Below are positions 1 to 5,759 of a stretch of DNA of 7,779 nt, piece by piece. The stretch is from contig CAJGCU010000099.1 in the NCBI GenBank assembly GCA_904501945.1, forward strand, positions 1 through 7,779, read 5' to 3'. The DNA is from an uncultured Bacteroidaceae bacterium (GTDB lineage Bacteria > Bacteroidota > Bacteroidia > Bacteroidales > Bacteroidaceae). The translations under genes were made by a program, and so were the position numbers. The notes beneath the pieces were generated by a model, which was not told the origin of the DNA, ran no database searches, and saw only the letters and a program-made list of their open reading frames with translations. The stretch's first letter is position 1. Each line of letters begins with the position of its first letter.

Positions 1-1
1 A

Positions 2-118
2 CAAAGTTCTGAATATGTCGTTGGCCAAGAAATAAAGAAGAGCGACTACGAAAAATTCAATCAGCGATTCTTGATACATATAGTTCCTATAATTGGTAAT
101 ATCAAAATGAATGATTAA
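2..118 (+). CDS. C-terminal end of an unidentified protein (cut by the left window edge)
   Basis: One frame is open from the first bases to a TAA at 116-118 and gives 38 residues ending in PIIGNIKMND; the other two plus frames stop within the first 33 bases. The stop overlaps the ATG of the nuclease at 111 by 8 bases, the usual picture of two translationally coupled genes in one operon. The peptide mixes charged residues with a short hydrophobic patch (FLIHIVPIIG) and shows no motif I recognise, so no function is given. It is called real because of the open frame, the tight overlap with the next gene and the lack of any other leader for that gene. Confidence 0.5.
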   Translation, partial: QSSEYVVGQEIKKSDYEKFNQRFLIHIVPIIGNIKMND

Positions 119-992
119 AAAATCTATATTGTACTTCATCCCTTGTATTCTTTCTCTCACTTTCGTATGCGGATGTATCAATTATACGAATACTGAAACA
201 AAGGATTCTGTTCACACCTTAGTGATAGAGGAGAATCAAGAGAAGGAATCTATATCTGCATATGCAGACTATAGAAAGCCAACGAAAGACGTATCACAGG
301 AAAACAATGCGACAGCGTCAATTGATACTCCAACAAAAATAAAGGAGAAAGAATATCCTACAATCTCGTATGCTGGATATGAGGTTATGTATAATCCCAA
401 ATACAAAATTCCAAAATGGGTCAAATATGAACTCATGTCCACCGAAACAGACGGACCATATTCAAGAAAAGGTCTTAATTTCTGTCAAGATCCATCTGCA
501 AACCTTCCACAAGCTGACGACTATGATTATAAAAATTCAGGATGGTCGAAAGGTCACATGGCTCCCGCAGCTGATTTCAAATGGAGTCGTCAAGCAATGA
601 TTGAGACTTTCTACTATACAAACTGTTGTCCTCAGAATCAGTCACTGAACTCAGGTCAATGGAATACTCTCGAAAAGAAGGTTAGAGAGTGGGCTAATCG
701 ATATGGCTGTGTTACTGTAGTAACTGGTCCTCTTGTATGGAATAATGAATATGGGGCTATAGGAAATAATAAAGTTGTTGTACCAGACGCATTCTTTAAA
801 GCTATTTTTGCAGGAGGACAAACTATAGCATTTGTTATGTACAACCATAATAACAATGAGAATATGCAGAAGTGCGCGATGAGCGTAGATGACCTAGAGA
901 CTATTTCAGGGATTGATTTCTTTTCGGAACTTGATGATGACCTTGAAGCAGACATAGAATCCACATATAACTTGAAAAACTGGGGATTGTAA
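111..992 (+). CDS. DNA/RNA non-specific endonuclease, NUC1/NucA family, lipoprotein
   Basis: This 293-residue protein should cut DNA and RNA without sequence preference, using a His-metal mechanism. Residues 1-22 form a lipoprotein signal: K3-K4, a hydrophobic core, then V-C-G-C with the lipid-bearing Cys probably C22. Residues 24-80 are polar and low in complexity, a likely linker. The nuclease domain follows (about 85-290). Its core SGWSKGHMAPAADF (143-156) contains the catalytic H149; the family consensus there is DRGH, so the Asp-Arg before Gly-His is replaced by Ser-Lys. The metal-site block TNCCPQNQSLNSGQW (170-184, with N180), E188 and the strand VVTGPL (203-208) are all present, so the enzyme looks intact. 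The envelope anchor suggests nutrient scavenging or defence against extracellular nucleic acid rather than a cytoplasmic role. No acidic surface-export signal follows C22, so a periplasm-facing location is likely. The start overlaps the preceding gene. The gene is more AT-rich than the right half of the window. Confidence 0.9.
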   Translation: MIKKSILYFIPCILSLTFVCGCINYTNTETKDSVHTLVIEENQEKESISAYADYRKPTKDVSQENNATASIDTPTKIKEKEYPTISYAGYEVMYNPKYKIPKWVKYELMSTETDGPYSRKGLNFCQDPSANLPQADDYDYKNSGWSKGHMAPAADFKWSRQAMIETFYYTNCCPQNQSLNSGQWNTLEKKVREWANRYGCVTVVTGPLVWNNEYGAIGNNKVVVPDAFFKAIFAGGQTIAFVMYNHNNNENMQKCAMSVDDLETISGIDFFSELDDDLEADIESTYNLKNWGL

Positions 993-1021
993 TTTTACAT
1001 TAAAACTCTGTATAAAAAACA

Positions 1022-1058
1022 ACGGGAACTTTATGGTATCAATTCATAAGGTTCCCGT
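1022..1058. terminator. 14-bp hairpin after the nuclease gene, probable damaged or minus-facing terminator
   Basis: The arms 1022-1035 and 1045-1058 pair over 14 bp with one G-T wobble around a 9-base loop. An A-rich run (aaaaaac) precedes the left arm, but no T-run follows the right arm, where the sequence continues cattgtac. On the plus strand it therefore lacks the tail of an intrinsic terminator, while on the minus strand it has one (tgttttttat), although no minus-strand gene ends here. It lies 29 bases past the nuclease stop. It may be a formerly bidirectional terminator that lost its right flank. Confidence 0.6.
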
Positions 1059-1118
1059 CATTGTACATCTGATTATCAGAGTAATATCTTCTACATTTCG
1101 GTTCAAGCGTGGAGCCTG
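1050..1118 (+). pseudogene. Probable remnant of the signal peptide of the 1119 gene
   Basis: The reading frame of the 1119 gene stays open upstream to a TAA at 1047-1049, but contains no ATG, GTG or TTG. Its last codons read FYISVQAWSL before M(1119). V-Q-A followed by W-S looks like the end of a secretion signal with its cleavage site, as expected for an envelope transglutaminase-like protein. The positively charged start and hydrophobic core are missing. The remnant directly follows the hairpin at 1022-1058, whose right flank also looks lost. I infer a deletion or frameshift here; the sequence alone does not prove it. Confidence 0.4.
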
Positions 1119-2393
1119 ATGAAGCCCCAAGAAAAAGAGGCACCTCCTCCTCAGCCGAAGCCGTTTGTGCCAAAGCCGACGATTGATGATGCCAAGCCGC
1201 TGCCTGATGTACCCAAGGAAATGCCGATATTGGACATTGTTAAACCGAAGACTGTGCCACCAGCACCCACCCCCGTCGTTATTGAAGAGCCTCAAGATGA
1301 CCGATTTCAAAAAAAGATACGTTTGGAATCGTTTTATGGGAAGGAATTTGCGTTGCGGAGTAGCAGCAAGGTCAAACTTTCTGTTGCAGATAATTCCCAA
1401 ACAGCTATTGCTGCAGCTTGGGAAAGTATTGCGACGAAAGAATTTGACCCTTTGGTGTATGATTGTCAGCAAGCAAGAGAGAAACATCGCTTTTGTGACT
1501 GGATGTATTACCAGTTTGTGAAGGAAGTTGCCCATGTGGTAACGCAGACGGCTAAAGATTCTAACGAAGAAGTGCTCCTGACGGGCTATATTTTGGCGCA
1601 ATCGGGAGTGGATTTCCGATTTGTTCGCAGTGGTAGTCGTCTTTTGCTGGCATTGCCTTTTGATGCTCAAATCTATGAACATTCCTATTTCTCAATCGGA
1701 GATAAGAAGTTTTATGTAGTAGAACAGGATGTTCAAAGTGCTTGCTATTTGATGGAGCGCAGTTTCAGCAAGGAGTCTTCCGCATTAACTCTTCGTATTT
1801 CATCTCCGATGGATTTAGGTCGTTCTGAAGGTGAATCTAAGGTGCTGACATCTAAGAAATACCCTCAGATGCGCGTGGAGTTGACGGGAAATAAACAGCT
1901 AATGGAGTTCTATCATAGCTATCCTCGTATGGATTGGCAAGAGTATTCGCTGGCTTCGATGGACAAGAAGACTGCTGAAAGTATCGTTGAGGCTTTCCGC
2001 CCTGTGCTTGCAGGCCATAGTGAAGAGGATGCTGTGAATATGATTCTCAATTTTGTGCAGACAGCTTTTGTTTATGGCTATGACGACCAAATATGGGGAG
2101 GGGATCGCCCTTTCTTTGCAGACGAAACCTTATTCTATCCCTATAGTGATTGCGAAGACCGATCTATTTTGTTTTCCTATTTGATTAGAACTTTGACGAA
2201 ACAAGATGTCGTTCTCCTACACTACCCCAACCATTTGGCAACTGCAGTACGCTTTAGTAATAATTTGTCAGGTGATTATGTGATGGTTGATGGTCAAAAA
2301 TACCTGGTCTGTGACCCGACTGGCTACAAACCGATTGGAAATTCCTATGACGAGTTTAAAAACGTACAAGCTAAAGTTATAAAAATACAATAA
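1119..2393 (+). CDS. Transglutaminase-like (Cys-His-Asp) protein with a second, degenerate transglutaminase-like half
   Basis: The predicted protein has 424 residues. Residues 1-60 are rich in Pro, Lys and Glu, a probable extended linker. The C-terminal part (about 285-410) has the transglutaminase/protease-like triad: C345 in PYSDCEDRSILFSYL, H372 in YPNHLATAVRF and D399 in KYLVCDPTG. Proteins of this fold cleave or cross-link peptide amides; the substrate here is unknown. Residues 140-205 align by eye to the same pattern (KDSNEEVLLTGYIL, RLLLALPF, KKFYVVE), but the triad positions are S148, R174 and E202, so that half would be inactive. The ATG at 1119 has only a GGAG 4 bases upstream and leaves no signal peptide, whereas the frame upstream reads like the end of one, so the true N-terminus may have been lost. 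It lies 20 bp before the lipoprotein gene and is probably co-transcribed with it. The fold assignment is fairly secure; the role is not. Confidence 0.72.
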   Translation: MKPQEKEAPPPQPKPFVPKPTIDDAKPLPDVPKEMPILDIVKPKTVPPAPTPVVIEEPQDDRFQKKIRLESFYGKEFALRSSSKVKLSVADNSQTAIAAAWESIATKEFDPLVYDCQQAREKHRFCDWMYYQFVKEVAHVVTQTAKDSNEEVLLTGYILAQSGVDFRFVRSGSRLLLALPFDAQIYEHSYFSIGDKKFYVVEQDVQSACYLMERSFSKESSALTLRISSPMDLGRSEGESKVLTSKKYPQMRVELTGNKQLMEFYHSYPRMDWQEYSLASMDKKTAESIVEAFRPVLAGHSEEDAVNMILNFVQTAFVYGYDDQIWGGDRPFFADETLFYPYSDCEDRSILFSYLIRTLTKQDVVLLHYPNHLATAVRFSNNLSGDYVMVDGQKYLVCDPTGYKPIGNSYDEFKNVQAKVIKIQ

Positions 2394-2413
2394 ACACTAA
2401 AATAACAAAATAA

Positions 2414-4489
2414 ATGAAAAGTACTAGTTTTAAATTCCTTTGCACATTATTTTCTATCCTAATATTGGGGGCATGTGCTAAAGACGAGATGGTCTACACA
2501 GGAAACATTATGGGTAAAGTGACCGATGCAAACTCGGGCGAAGTATTGCAGGGAGTAACCGTAACGATAACACCGAGCGGAGCATCACGTACCACTGGTA
2601 GCGATGGTTATTTCGAATTTCGTGACCTAGATCCCAAACAATACGAAATCCAAGCACGTAAGAATGGTTATACCACCAACAACAAGACTGTGACTGTAGT
2701 GACTGGACGCGATGCCTCAGGCGACATACAGTTGACCCCTATTGTACAGGACGGAAAGCTATCTTTGAACGTCAGCTCACTGAATTTTGGAAGTCAAAAT
2801 TCTTCATTGTCATTCAGCATCCAAAACAATGGAAACAAAGCATTTAGCTGGAACATCAGTGGATTGGACAAGATTGATTGGTTGAGCATAACCCCCACAA
2901 CAGGAACCTTAGCAGCAGGAAAAAGCAATGCAGTTACTGTGACACTGAACCGCGACCGTATTACCGAATACAAGGAAGCAACCATCATTGTTAATGCAGA
3001 CAAAGAATCCATGCCATTGAAGATTACTGCAGAAGCAGAAAACAAGACATCTAAAATCTCATTGAGTGACAATGTATTGAACTTCGGCACAGAATACAGT
3101 TCACTCACTTTTGATATAAAAAATGTCGGAAACGCTGGCAACGTAAATTGGAACATAACAGGCATTGATGCTGATTGGATTAAAGTTACTCCTACAGCAG
3201 GAACAACAGCTATGAGCAAAAGCAGTGCAGTTAAAGTAGATGTTGATCGTAGTAAATTAGATGTAGGGCAACATAGCACAACAATCCTAGTAAATGCTGA
3301 AGGAGAATCTCTTAAGGTAACCATCAATATAGAAAAGGGAGCAGAGCGTTATCTTGAAGTTACACCAAGCGCTTTAGCGTTGGGTACAAACGACAGCGGC
3401 ACCCTGTCTATTATGTCACACAACGGAAGTACTGTTTATAAACTCTACGGGGACGGTGATTTCAGTTGGGCATCTGTTAGCAAAAGTGAGGGCGTAATCC
3501 CAGAATTCAACCCAAATGACGCTAGTACCATTGAAACTATCACAATTAACGTAAACCGAACTGGTCTCGCTGCTGGAGATTACAGCTTCACTCTTATCAT
3601 TGGCTCTGATTTGGAAGATTATACTGTGCCTGTCACTATGACAGTAGAGGAAAATCAAACAAGTGGCGGTAGCGATGCAGAGATTATTAGCTGTAACGAT
3701 GACCTGGTTTTTACAATTACAAGTTGCAAAATGTCTGGAACCACCGCAACTCTAAGTTACATGGTAGAGAATATAGGCAATAGTGCTATTAGTCTTAGTT
3801 TGGATGGCTATACCAGTGGCAGATCCTACATTTATGATGATCAAGGAAATCAGTATAATTTCGGTTCAAATACAGCTTCATTGACTCTTGGCAATGATGC
3901 CAGTTATCAAAGAGTTAGTGCAACAATACCTGCTGGTGTTAAAATAAAAGGTTCTGTAAAGATTACAAATGTTTCAGATTTAGCAGCTGCATTTTCTAAT
4001 ATTACAATTTGGTCATATAGTGAACAGAGCTATTTAATATTTAAGAATGTTGCTATTGAAGGCCGTTCACATAAGAACGAGGAAGAACCTCGAACAACAG
4101 GAATTGTTACTTCTTGTAGTGATAATCTAGAGTTTACATTATTAGATTGTAAGCGTAGCTCTAGTAATACGGTAACAATTTCGTATCGAGTAATGAACCT
4201 TACAAATAAAGCTGTTTCACTTAGTTTGGATGGCTATGTCAGTGGCAGATCTTATATTTATGATGATCAAGGAAATCAGTATAATTTCGGTTCAAATACA
4301 GCTTCATTGACTCTTGGCAATGAAGCCAGTTATCAAAGAGTTAGTGCAACAATACCCGGAAATGTATTTACCAAAGGAAGTGTCATCATTAAGGACGTGG
4401 ATGCTTCTGCTACAGAAATGGCCAATGTGACAATTTGGTCTTATAGTCATCAGGCTTATTTGACATTCCAAAATGTAAAGATTAGGTAA
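2414..4489 (+). CDS. Surface-exposed multidomain lipoprotein: carboxypeptidase-regulatory-like, three BACON-like and two C-terminal tandem domains
   Basis: The protein has 691 residues. The signal ends LILGAC with lipid-bearing C21, followed by AKDE, which resembles the Bacteroidetes lipoprotein export signal (Lys plus acidic residues), so placement on the outer surface is likely. Domains in order: carboxypeptidase regulatory-like fold about 28-110 (GKVTDANSGEVLQGVTV, then DGYFEFRDLDPKQYEI); three BACON-like beta-sandwich repeats about 115-208, 213-307 and 312-413 (pattern LNFG...F.I.N.GN...WNI...W....P..G); a short Gly-Ser linker; and two related domains of about 127 residues at 423-549 and 565-691 that I cannot name, with some resemblance to DUF4352-type beta sandwiches. 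No catalytic residues are visible; binding or scaffolding of glycan or protein is an inference from BACON relatives. The start is the only good ATG, with an A-rich leader and no Shine-Dalgarno, usual for Bacteroidetes. It follows the transglutaminase-like gene by 20 bp. Confidence 0.82.
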   Translation: MKSTSFKFLCTLFSILILGACAKDEMVYTGNIMGKVTDANSGEVLQGVTVTITPSGASRTTGSDGYFEFRDLDPKQYEIQARKNGYTTNNKTVTVVTGRDASGDIQLTPIVQDGKLSLNVSSLNFGSQNSSLSFSIQNNGNKAFSWNISGLDKIDWLSITPTTGTLAAGKSNAVTVTLNRDRITEYKEATIIVNADKESMPLKITAEAENKTSKISLSDNVLNFGTEYSSLTFDIKNVGNAGNVNWNITGIDADWIKVTPTAGTTAMSKSSAVKVDVDRSKLDVGQHSTTILVNAEGESLKVTINIEKGAERYLEVTPSALALGTNDSGTLSIMSHNGSTVYKLYGDGDFSWASVSKSEGVIPEFNPNDASTIETITINVNRTGLAAGDYSFTLIIGSDLEDYTVPVTMTVEENQTSGGSDAEIISCNDDLVFTITSCKMSGTTATLSYMVENIGNSAISLSLDGYTSGRSYIYDDQGNQYNFGSNTASLTLGNDASYQRVSATIPAGVKIKGSVKITNVSDLAAAFSNITIWSYSEQSYLIFKNVAIEGRSHKNEEEPRTTGIVTSCSDNLEFTLLDCKRSSSNTVTISYRVMNLTNKAVSLSLDGYVSGRSYIYDDQGNQYNFGSNTASLTLGNEASYQRVSATIPGNVFTKGSVIIKDVDASATEMANVTIWSYSHQAYLTFQNVKIR
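3794..3930 (+). repeat. Copy 1 of a 137-bp near-identical in-gene direct repeat
   Basis: This block encodes LSLDGYTSGRSYIYDDQGNQ and onward to VSATIP (protein residues 461-506). It matches 4220-4356 at all but 5 of 137 positions, with a period of 426 bp (142 codons). The sequence on both sides diverges at once. Confidence 0.9.
4220..4356 (+). repeat. Copy 2 of the 137-bp in-gene direct repeat
   Basis: This is the partner of 3794-3930. The differences are ACC to GTC (Thr to Val, two changes), TCC TAC to TCT TAT (both silent) and GAT to GAA (Asp to Glu). The flanking parts of the same two domains (for example VENIGNSAIS against VMNLTNKAVS) are much less alike in DNA and protein. Confidence 0.9.
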
Positions 4490-4505
4490 AAGTTTCAACT
4501 TAAAG

Positions 4506-4593
4506 ATCGAGTAGGAGGAAAACGAGTAGTTTTCTTCCTACTTTCGTTTTCGGAGCTCACACTCCACCATACGTGCCATTCGGTATACGGCGG
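4506..4593 (-). ncRNA. Group II intron domain V and domain VI remnant
   Basis: The domain V-like hairpin is 4564-4593. On the minus strand it reads CCGCCGUAU, then ACC-GAAU-GGC, an AC bulge and GUAUGGUGG, giving a 9-bp lower stem with wobble pairs and a short upper stem in which one pair is broken (A against C). The domain VI-like hairpin pairs 4510-4523 with 4529-4542, 14 bp with one G-T wobble. The expected intron end CUACUCGAU lies at 4506-4514. The arrangement matches known bacterial introns with this domain V type; the broken pair suggests decay. Confidence 0.6.
4510..4550 (+). terminator. Hairpin that may end the lipoprotein transcript (intron domain VI reused)
   Basis: Arms 4510-4523 and 4529-4542 form a 14-bp stem with a 5-base loop, followed on the plus strand by ttcgtttt. 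It starts 20 bases after the lipoprotein stop, with no other terminator-like structure before it. The same bases are the domain VI arm of the minus-strand intron remnant, so any terminator role on the plus strand is a by-product or a reuse. The T-tail is broken by a CG, so efficiency is uncertain. Confidence 0.5.
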
Positions 4594-4596
4594 TTC

Positions 4597-4803
4597 CTAT
4601 TTTGGATTCCATTCGTCTGTTTCTATACGCAGCCATTTCATCTCTGCCAAGTGAAAGTAACCTACCCATCCTCGTATGTATTCCTTTAGTTTCTGCTTTC
4701 TCTTCTCATAGCCCCACCCTTACTACGATTAGTCAATTCTTTTAGTTTTGATTTCATCTTAGTCTTGGATTTGGAGTGAACAGTCAGAGAGCATTTTCCT
4801 TTG
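4597..4803 (-). pseudogene. Group II intron reverse transcriptase/maturase, X-domain fragment with frameshift
   Basis: In one minus frame (about 4803 down to 4715) the translation reads SKGKCSLTVHSKSKTKMKSK and continues LKELTNRSKG. After a 1-base slip at about 4711-4720 it continues in another frame as GYEKRKQKLKEYIRGWVGYF, then HLAEMKWLRIETDEW, and stops at TAG 4599-4597. This is the group II maturase-specific domain pattern (VHPKS...K.K.KLKE.T.RS..., then Y..GWV.YF.LA.MK). In the family this domain binds intron RNA and helps it fold. The catalytic reverse transcriptase part lies before this fragment and is absent, as is the C-terminal DNA-binding region. Confidence 0.78.
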
Positions 4804-4860
4804 GATACACGTAGGCTTACAGCGGATGAAATAAAGAGTATTTATAATGCAAAACAGTAA
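4804..4860 (+). pseudogene. Possible last residues of a LamG/concanavalin-like domain protein
   Basis: The frame ending at TAA 4858-4860 reads DTRRLTADEIKSIYNAKQ. The pattern R-x-L-(T/S)-A-D-E-I-K-x-I-Y-N-A is the usual closing strand of LamG-type (concanavalin A-like) domains in Bacteroidetes surface proteins. Upstream the frame is broken (stop at 4777-4779), and the sequence there belongs to the intron fossil on the other strand. It therefore looks like the surviving 3' tip of a gene removed by the rearrangement that also truncated the intron. It is short, and a chance match is possible. Confidence 0.45.
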
Positions 4861-4888
4861 GATTTTGCTGTAGGATTTGTGAATAAAA

Positions 4889-4943
4889 CTCTATAACAAG
4901 CAGGCCACGCTTTTGTTGAAGCGTGGCCTGAACTGTTATAGAG
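4889..4943 (-). terminator. Long two-part hairpin, terminator of the minus-strand operon
   Basis: Outer arms ctctataaca (4889-4898) and tgttatagag (4934-4943) pair perfectly. Inner arms caggccacgctt (4901-4912) and aagcgtggcctg (4919-4930) pair perfectly over 12 bp around a 6-base loop. A small 2/3-base internal loop separates the two stems. On the minus strand it follows the DUF2807 stop by about 10 bases and is followed by agttttattc, a modest T-tail. No gene reads into it intact from the left. Confidence 0.8.
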
Positions 4944-4952
4944 GATTGTTGC

Positions 4953-5759
4953 TTATTGGATGCTGATGTTTTCTTGGATAGTCAACTGACGGGTGTCGAT
5001 ACTTGCCAAGCCGCTTGACTGCTTGGTAAGATTGGTGCATTTGCCTTTCAACTCGATTTCGCCTGTTCCGTTGGCGTGTATGGCGAGGTTCTGGCATTTC
5101 ACGTCAAGCTCGGCATCGCCTGCTCCGCTGATTTGCACTTTGATGTCGTTGGCTTTGATATCAGCTTTCATGTCGCCTGCGCCACTAATCTGTATGTCGG
5201 CATTGGCACATTTGATTTTCTTGGCATCGATGTCGCCAGCGCCGCTGATGTTGATGTTGAGTGCGTGACAGGTGATTTGATCAAGTTCGATGTCGCCTGA
5301 GCCTGACACGTCGATGCTGAGATTGTAGTCAAATTCAGCTGTGTTCTCAATGTCCACATCACCAGAGCCTGATACGTTGAGGCTTTCAAGTATGGGGGCT
5401 TTGACGATGATGGTGATGCTGGGGACAGTCCTTGTTGAGCCTTCCTTTTTTGCAACTGTGAGAATTCCGTCCTTAACCATGATGTCATGTTCTGCTATCG
5501 CTTTCTCGTTGCCGTAGGCTTCGATGGCTATCTGGTCGCCCTGTACGAATTTGATATCGGCATCGCTCGTCAGGTTGATGTTCGTAAACATGTCGAGGTC
5601 GAGGGTCTTGATGATGACCTTGCCCCATGTCTGGCTGTCGCGATAGTCGGCCCTGTCCACTAAGGGATGGTGTGTGCTGGCTGTCTGTTCCTGACAAGAC
5701 GTTAAAGCGAGTGTGAGAAAGCACATGCTTAATGCGAAAAGGACGCTTTTTGTTCTCAT
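4953..5759 (-). CDS. DUF2807 (head-GIN, beta-helical) lipoprotein
   Basis: The protein has 268 residues. Residues 1-22 are a lipoprotein signal ending ALTSC, with C22 as lipid site. Residues about 45-125 match the start of DUF2807 (TLDLDMFTNINLTSDADIKF, then QIAIEAYGN). From residue 129 on there is a ladder of short repeats, VSGSGD, VSGSGD, ISGAGD, ISGAGD, ISGAGD, ANGTGE and a worn SSGLAS, at 129, 151, 171, 191, 210, 229 and 248. The step of 19-22 residues is that of one turn of a right-handed beta-helix. DUF2807 proteins are called putative adhesins, but the function of the family is not established; an envelope-stress or surface role is possible. The start codon overlaps the stop of the GntR gene (ATGA), so the two are translated together and probably controlled by that repressor. 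The gene ends just before the long hairpin at 4889-4943. Confidence 0.88.
   Translation of the reverse strand: MRTKSVLFALSMCFLTLALTSCQEQTASTHHPLVDRADYRDSQTWGKVIIKTLDLDMFTNINLTSDADIKFVQGDQIAIEAYGNEKAIAEHDIMVKDGILTVAKKEGSTRTVPSITIIVKAPILESLNVSGSGDVDIENTAEFDYNLSIDVSGSGDIELDQITCHALNINISGAGDIDAKKIKCANADIQISGAGDMKADIKANDIKVQISGAGDAELDVKCQNLAIHANGTGEIELKGKCTNLTKQSSGLASIDTRQLTIQENISIQ

Larger units (their letters stand above)
4506..4805 (-). mobile_element. Fossil 3' end of a group II intron (5'-truncated, internally deleted)
   Basis: Read on the minus strand, this holds in order a maturase X-domain fragment, a domain V-like hairpin, a domain VI-like hairpin and a terminus ctcctactcgat, the form expected at a group II intron 3' end. 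The reverse transcriptase fingers and palm, the start of the protein and the intron's domains I-IV are absent. About 70 codons expected between the X domain and domain V are also missing. The copy cannot splice or move by itself. It sits 16 bp past the lipoprotein stop, in the opposite orientation. The 3' end at 4506 is well placed; the broken end near 4800-4810 is approximate, because the next sequence belongs to another gene remnant on the other strand. Confidence 0.75.

Noticed and set aside
1033..1119. A 28-codon frame starting ATG at 1033 whose TGA overlaps the ATG at 1119 (TGATG)
   Set aside because: The ATG lies inside the stem of the hairpin, the peptide has no recognisable leader-peptide or signal-peptide features (His and Arg break its hydrophobic part), and the overlap may be chance. 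It might also be a remnant of a frameshifted N-terminus, but this cannot be shown.
1044..1682. Minus-strand open frame of 212 codons opposite the transglutaminase-like gene
   Set aside because: It is rich in Arg, His, Phe and Cys, has no domain pattern, and is the mirror of a gene with clear catalytic motifs. It is a shadow frame.
2794..3327. Minus-strand open frame of 177 codons opposite the BACON-like repeats
   Set aside because: It arises from the repeated Ser/Thr/Val codons of the plus gene; its own translation has no signal, motif or leader.
4993..5300. Plus-strand open frames opposite the DUF2807 gene (91 and 74 codons)
   Set aside because: They are periodic mirrors of the beta-helix repeats, without leader or motif.
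5080..5400. Regular GC-rich repeats (tcgcctg.gcc.ct.at) that could suggest a repeat array
   Set aside because: They are the codons of the SGAGD turns of the DUF2807 beta-helix, about 57-66 bp apart with no spacers, so they are protein repeats and not CRISPR or intergenic repeats.
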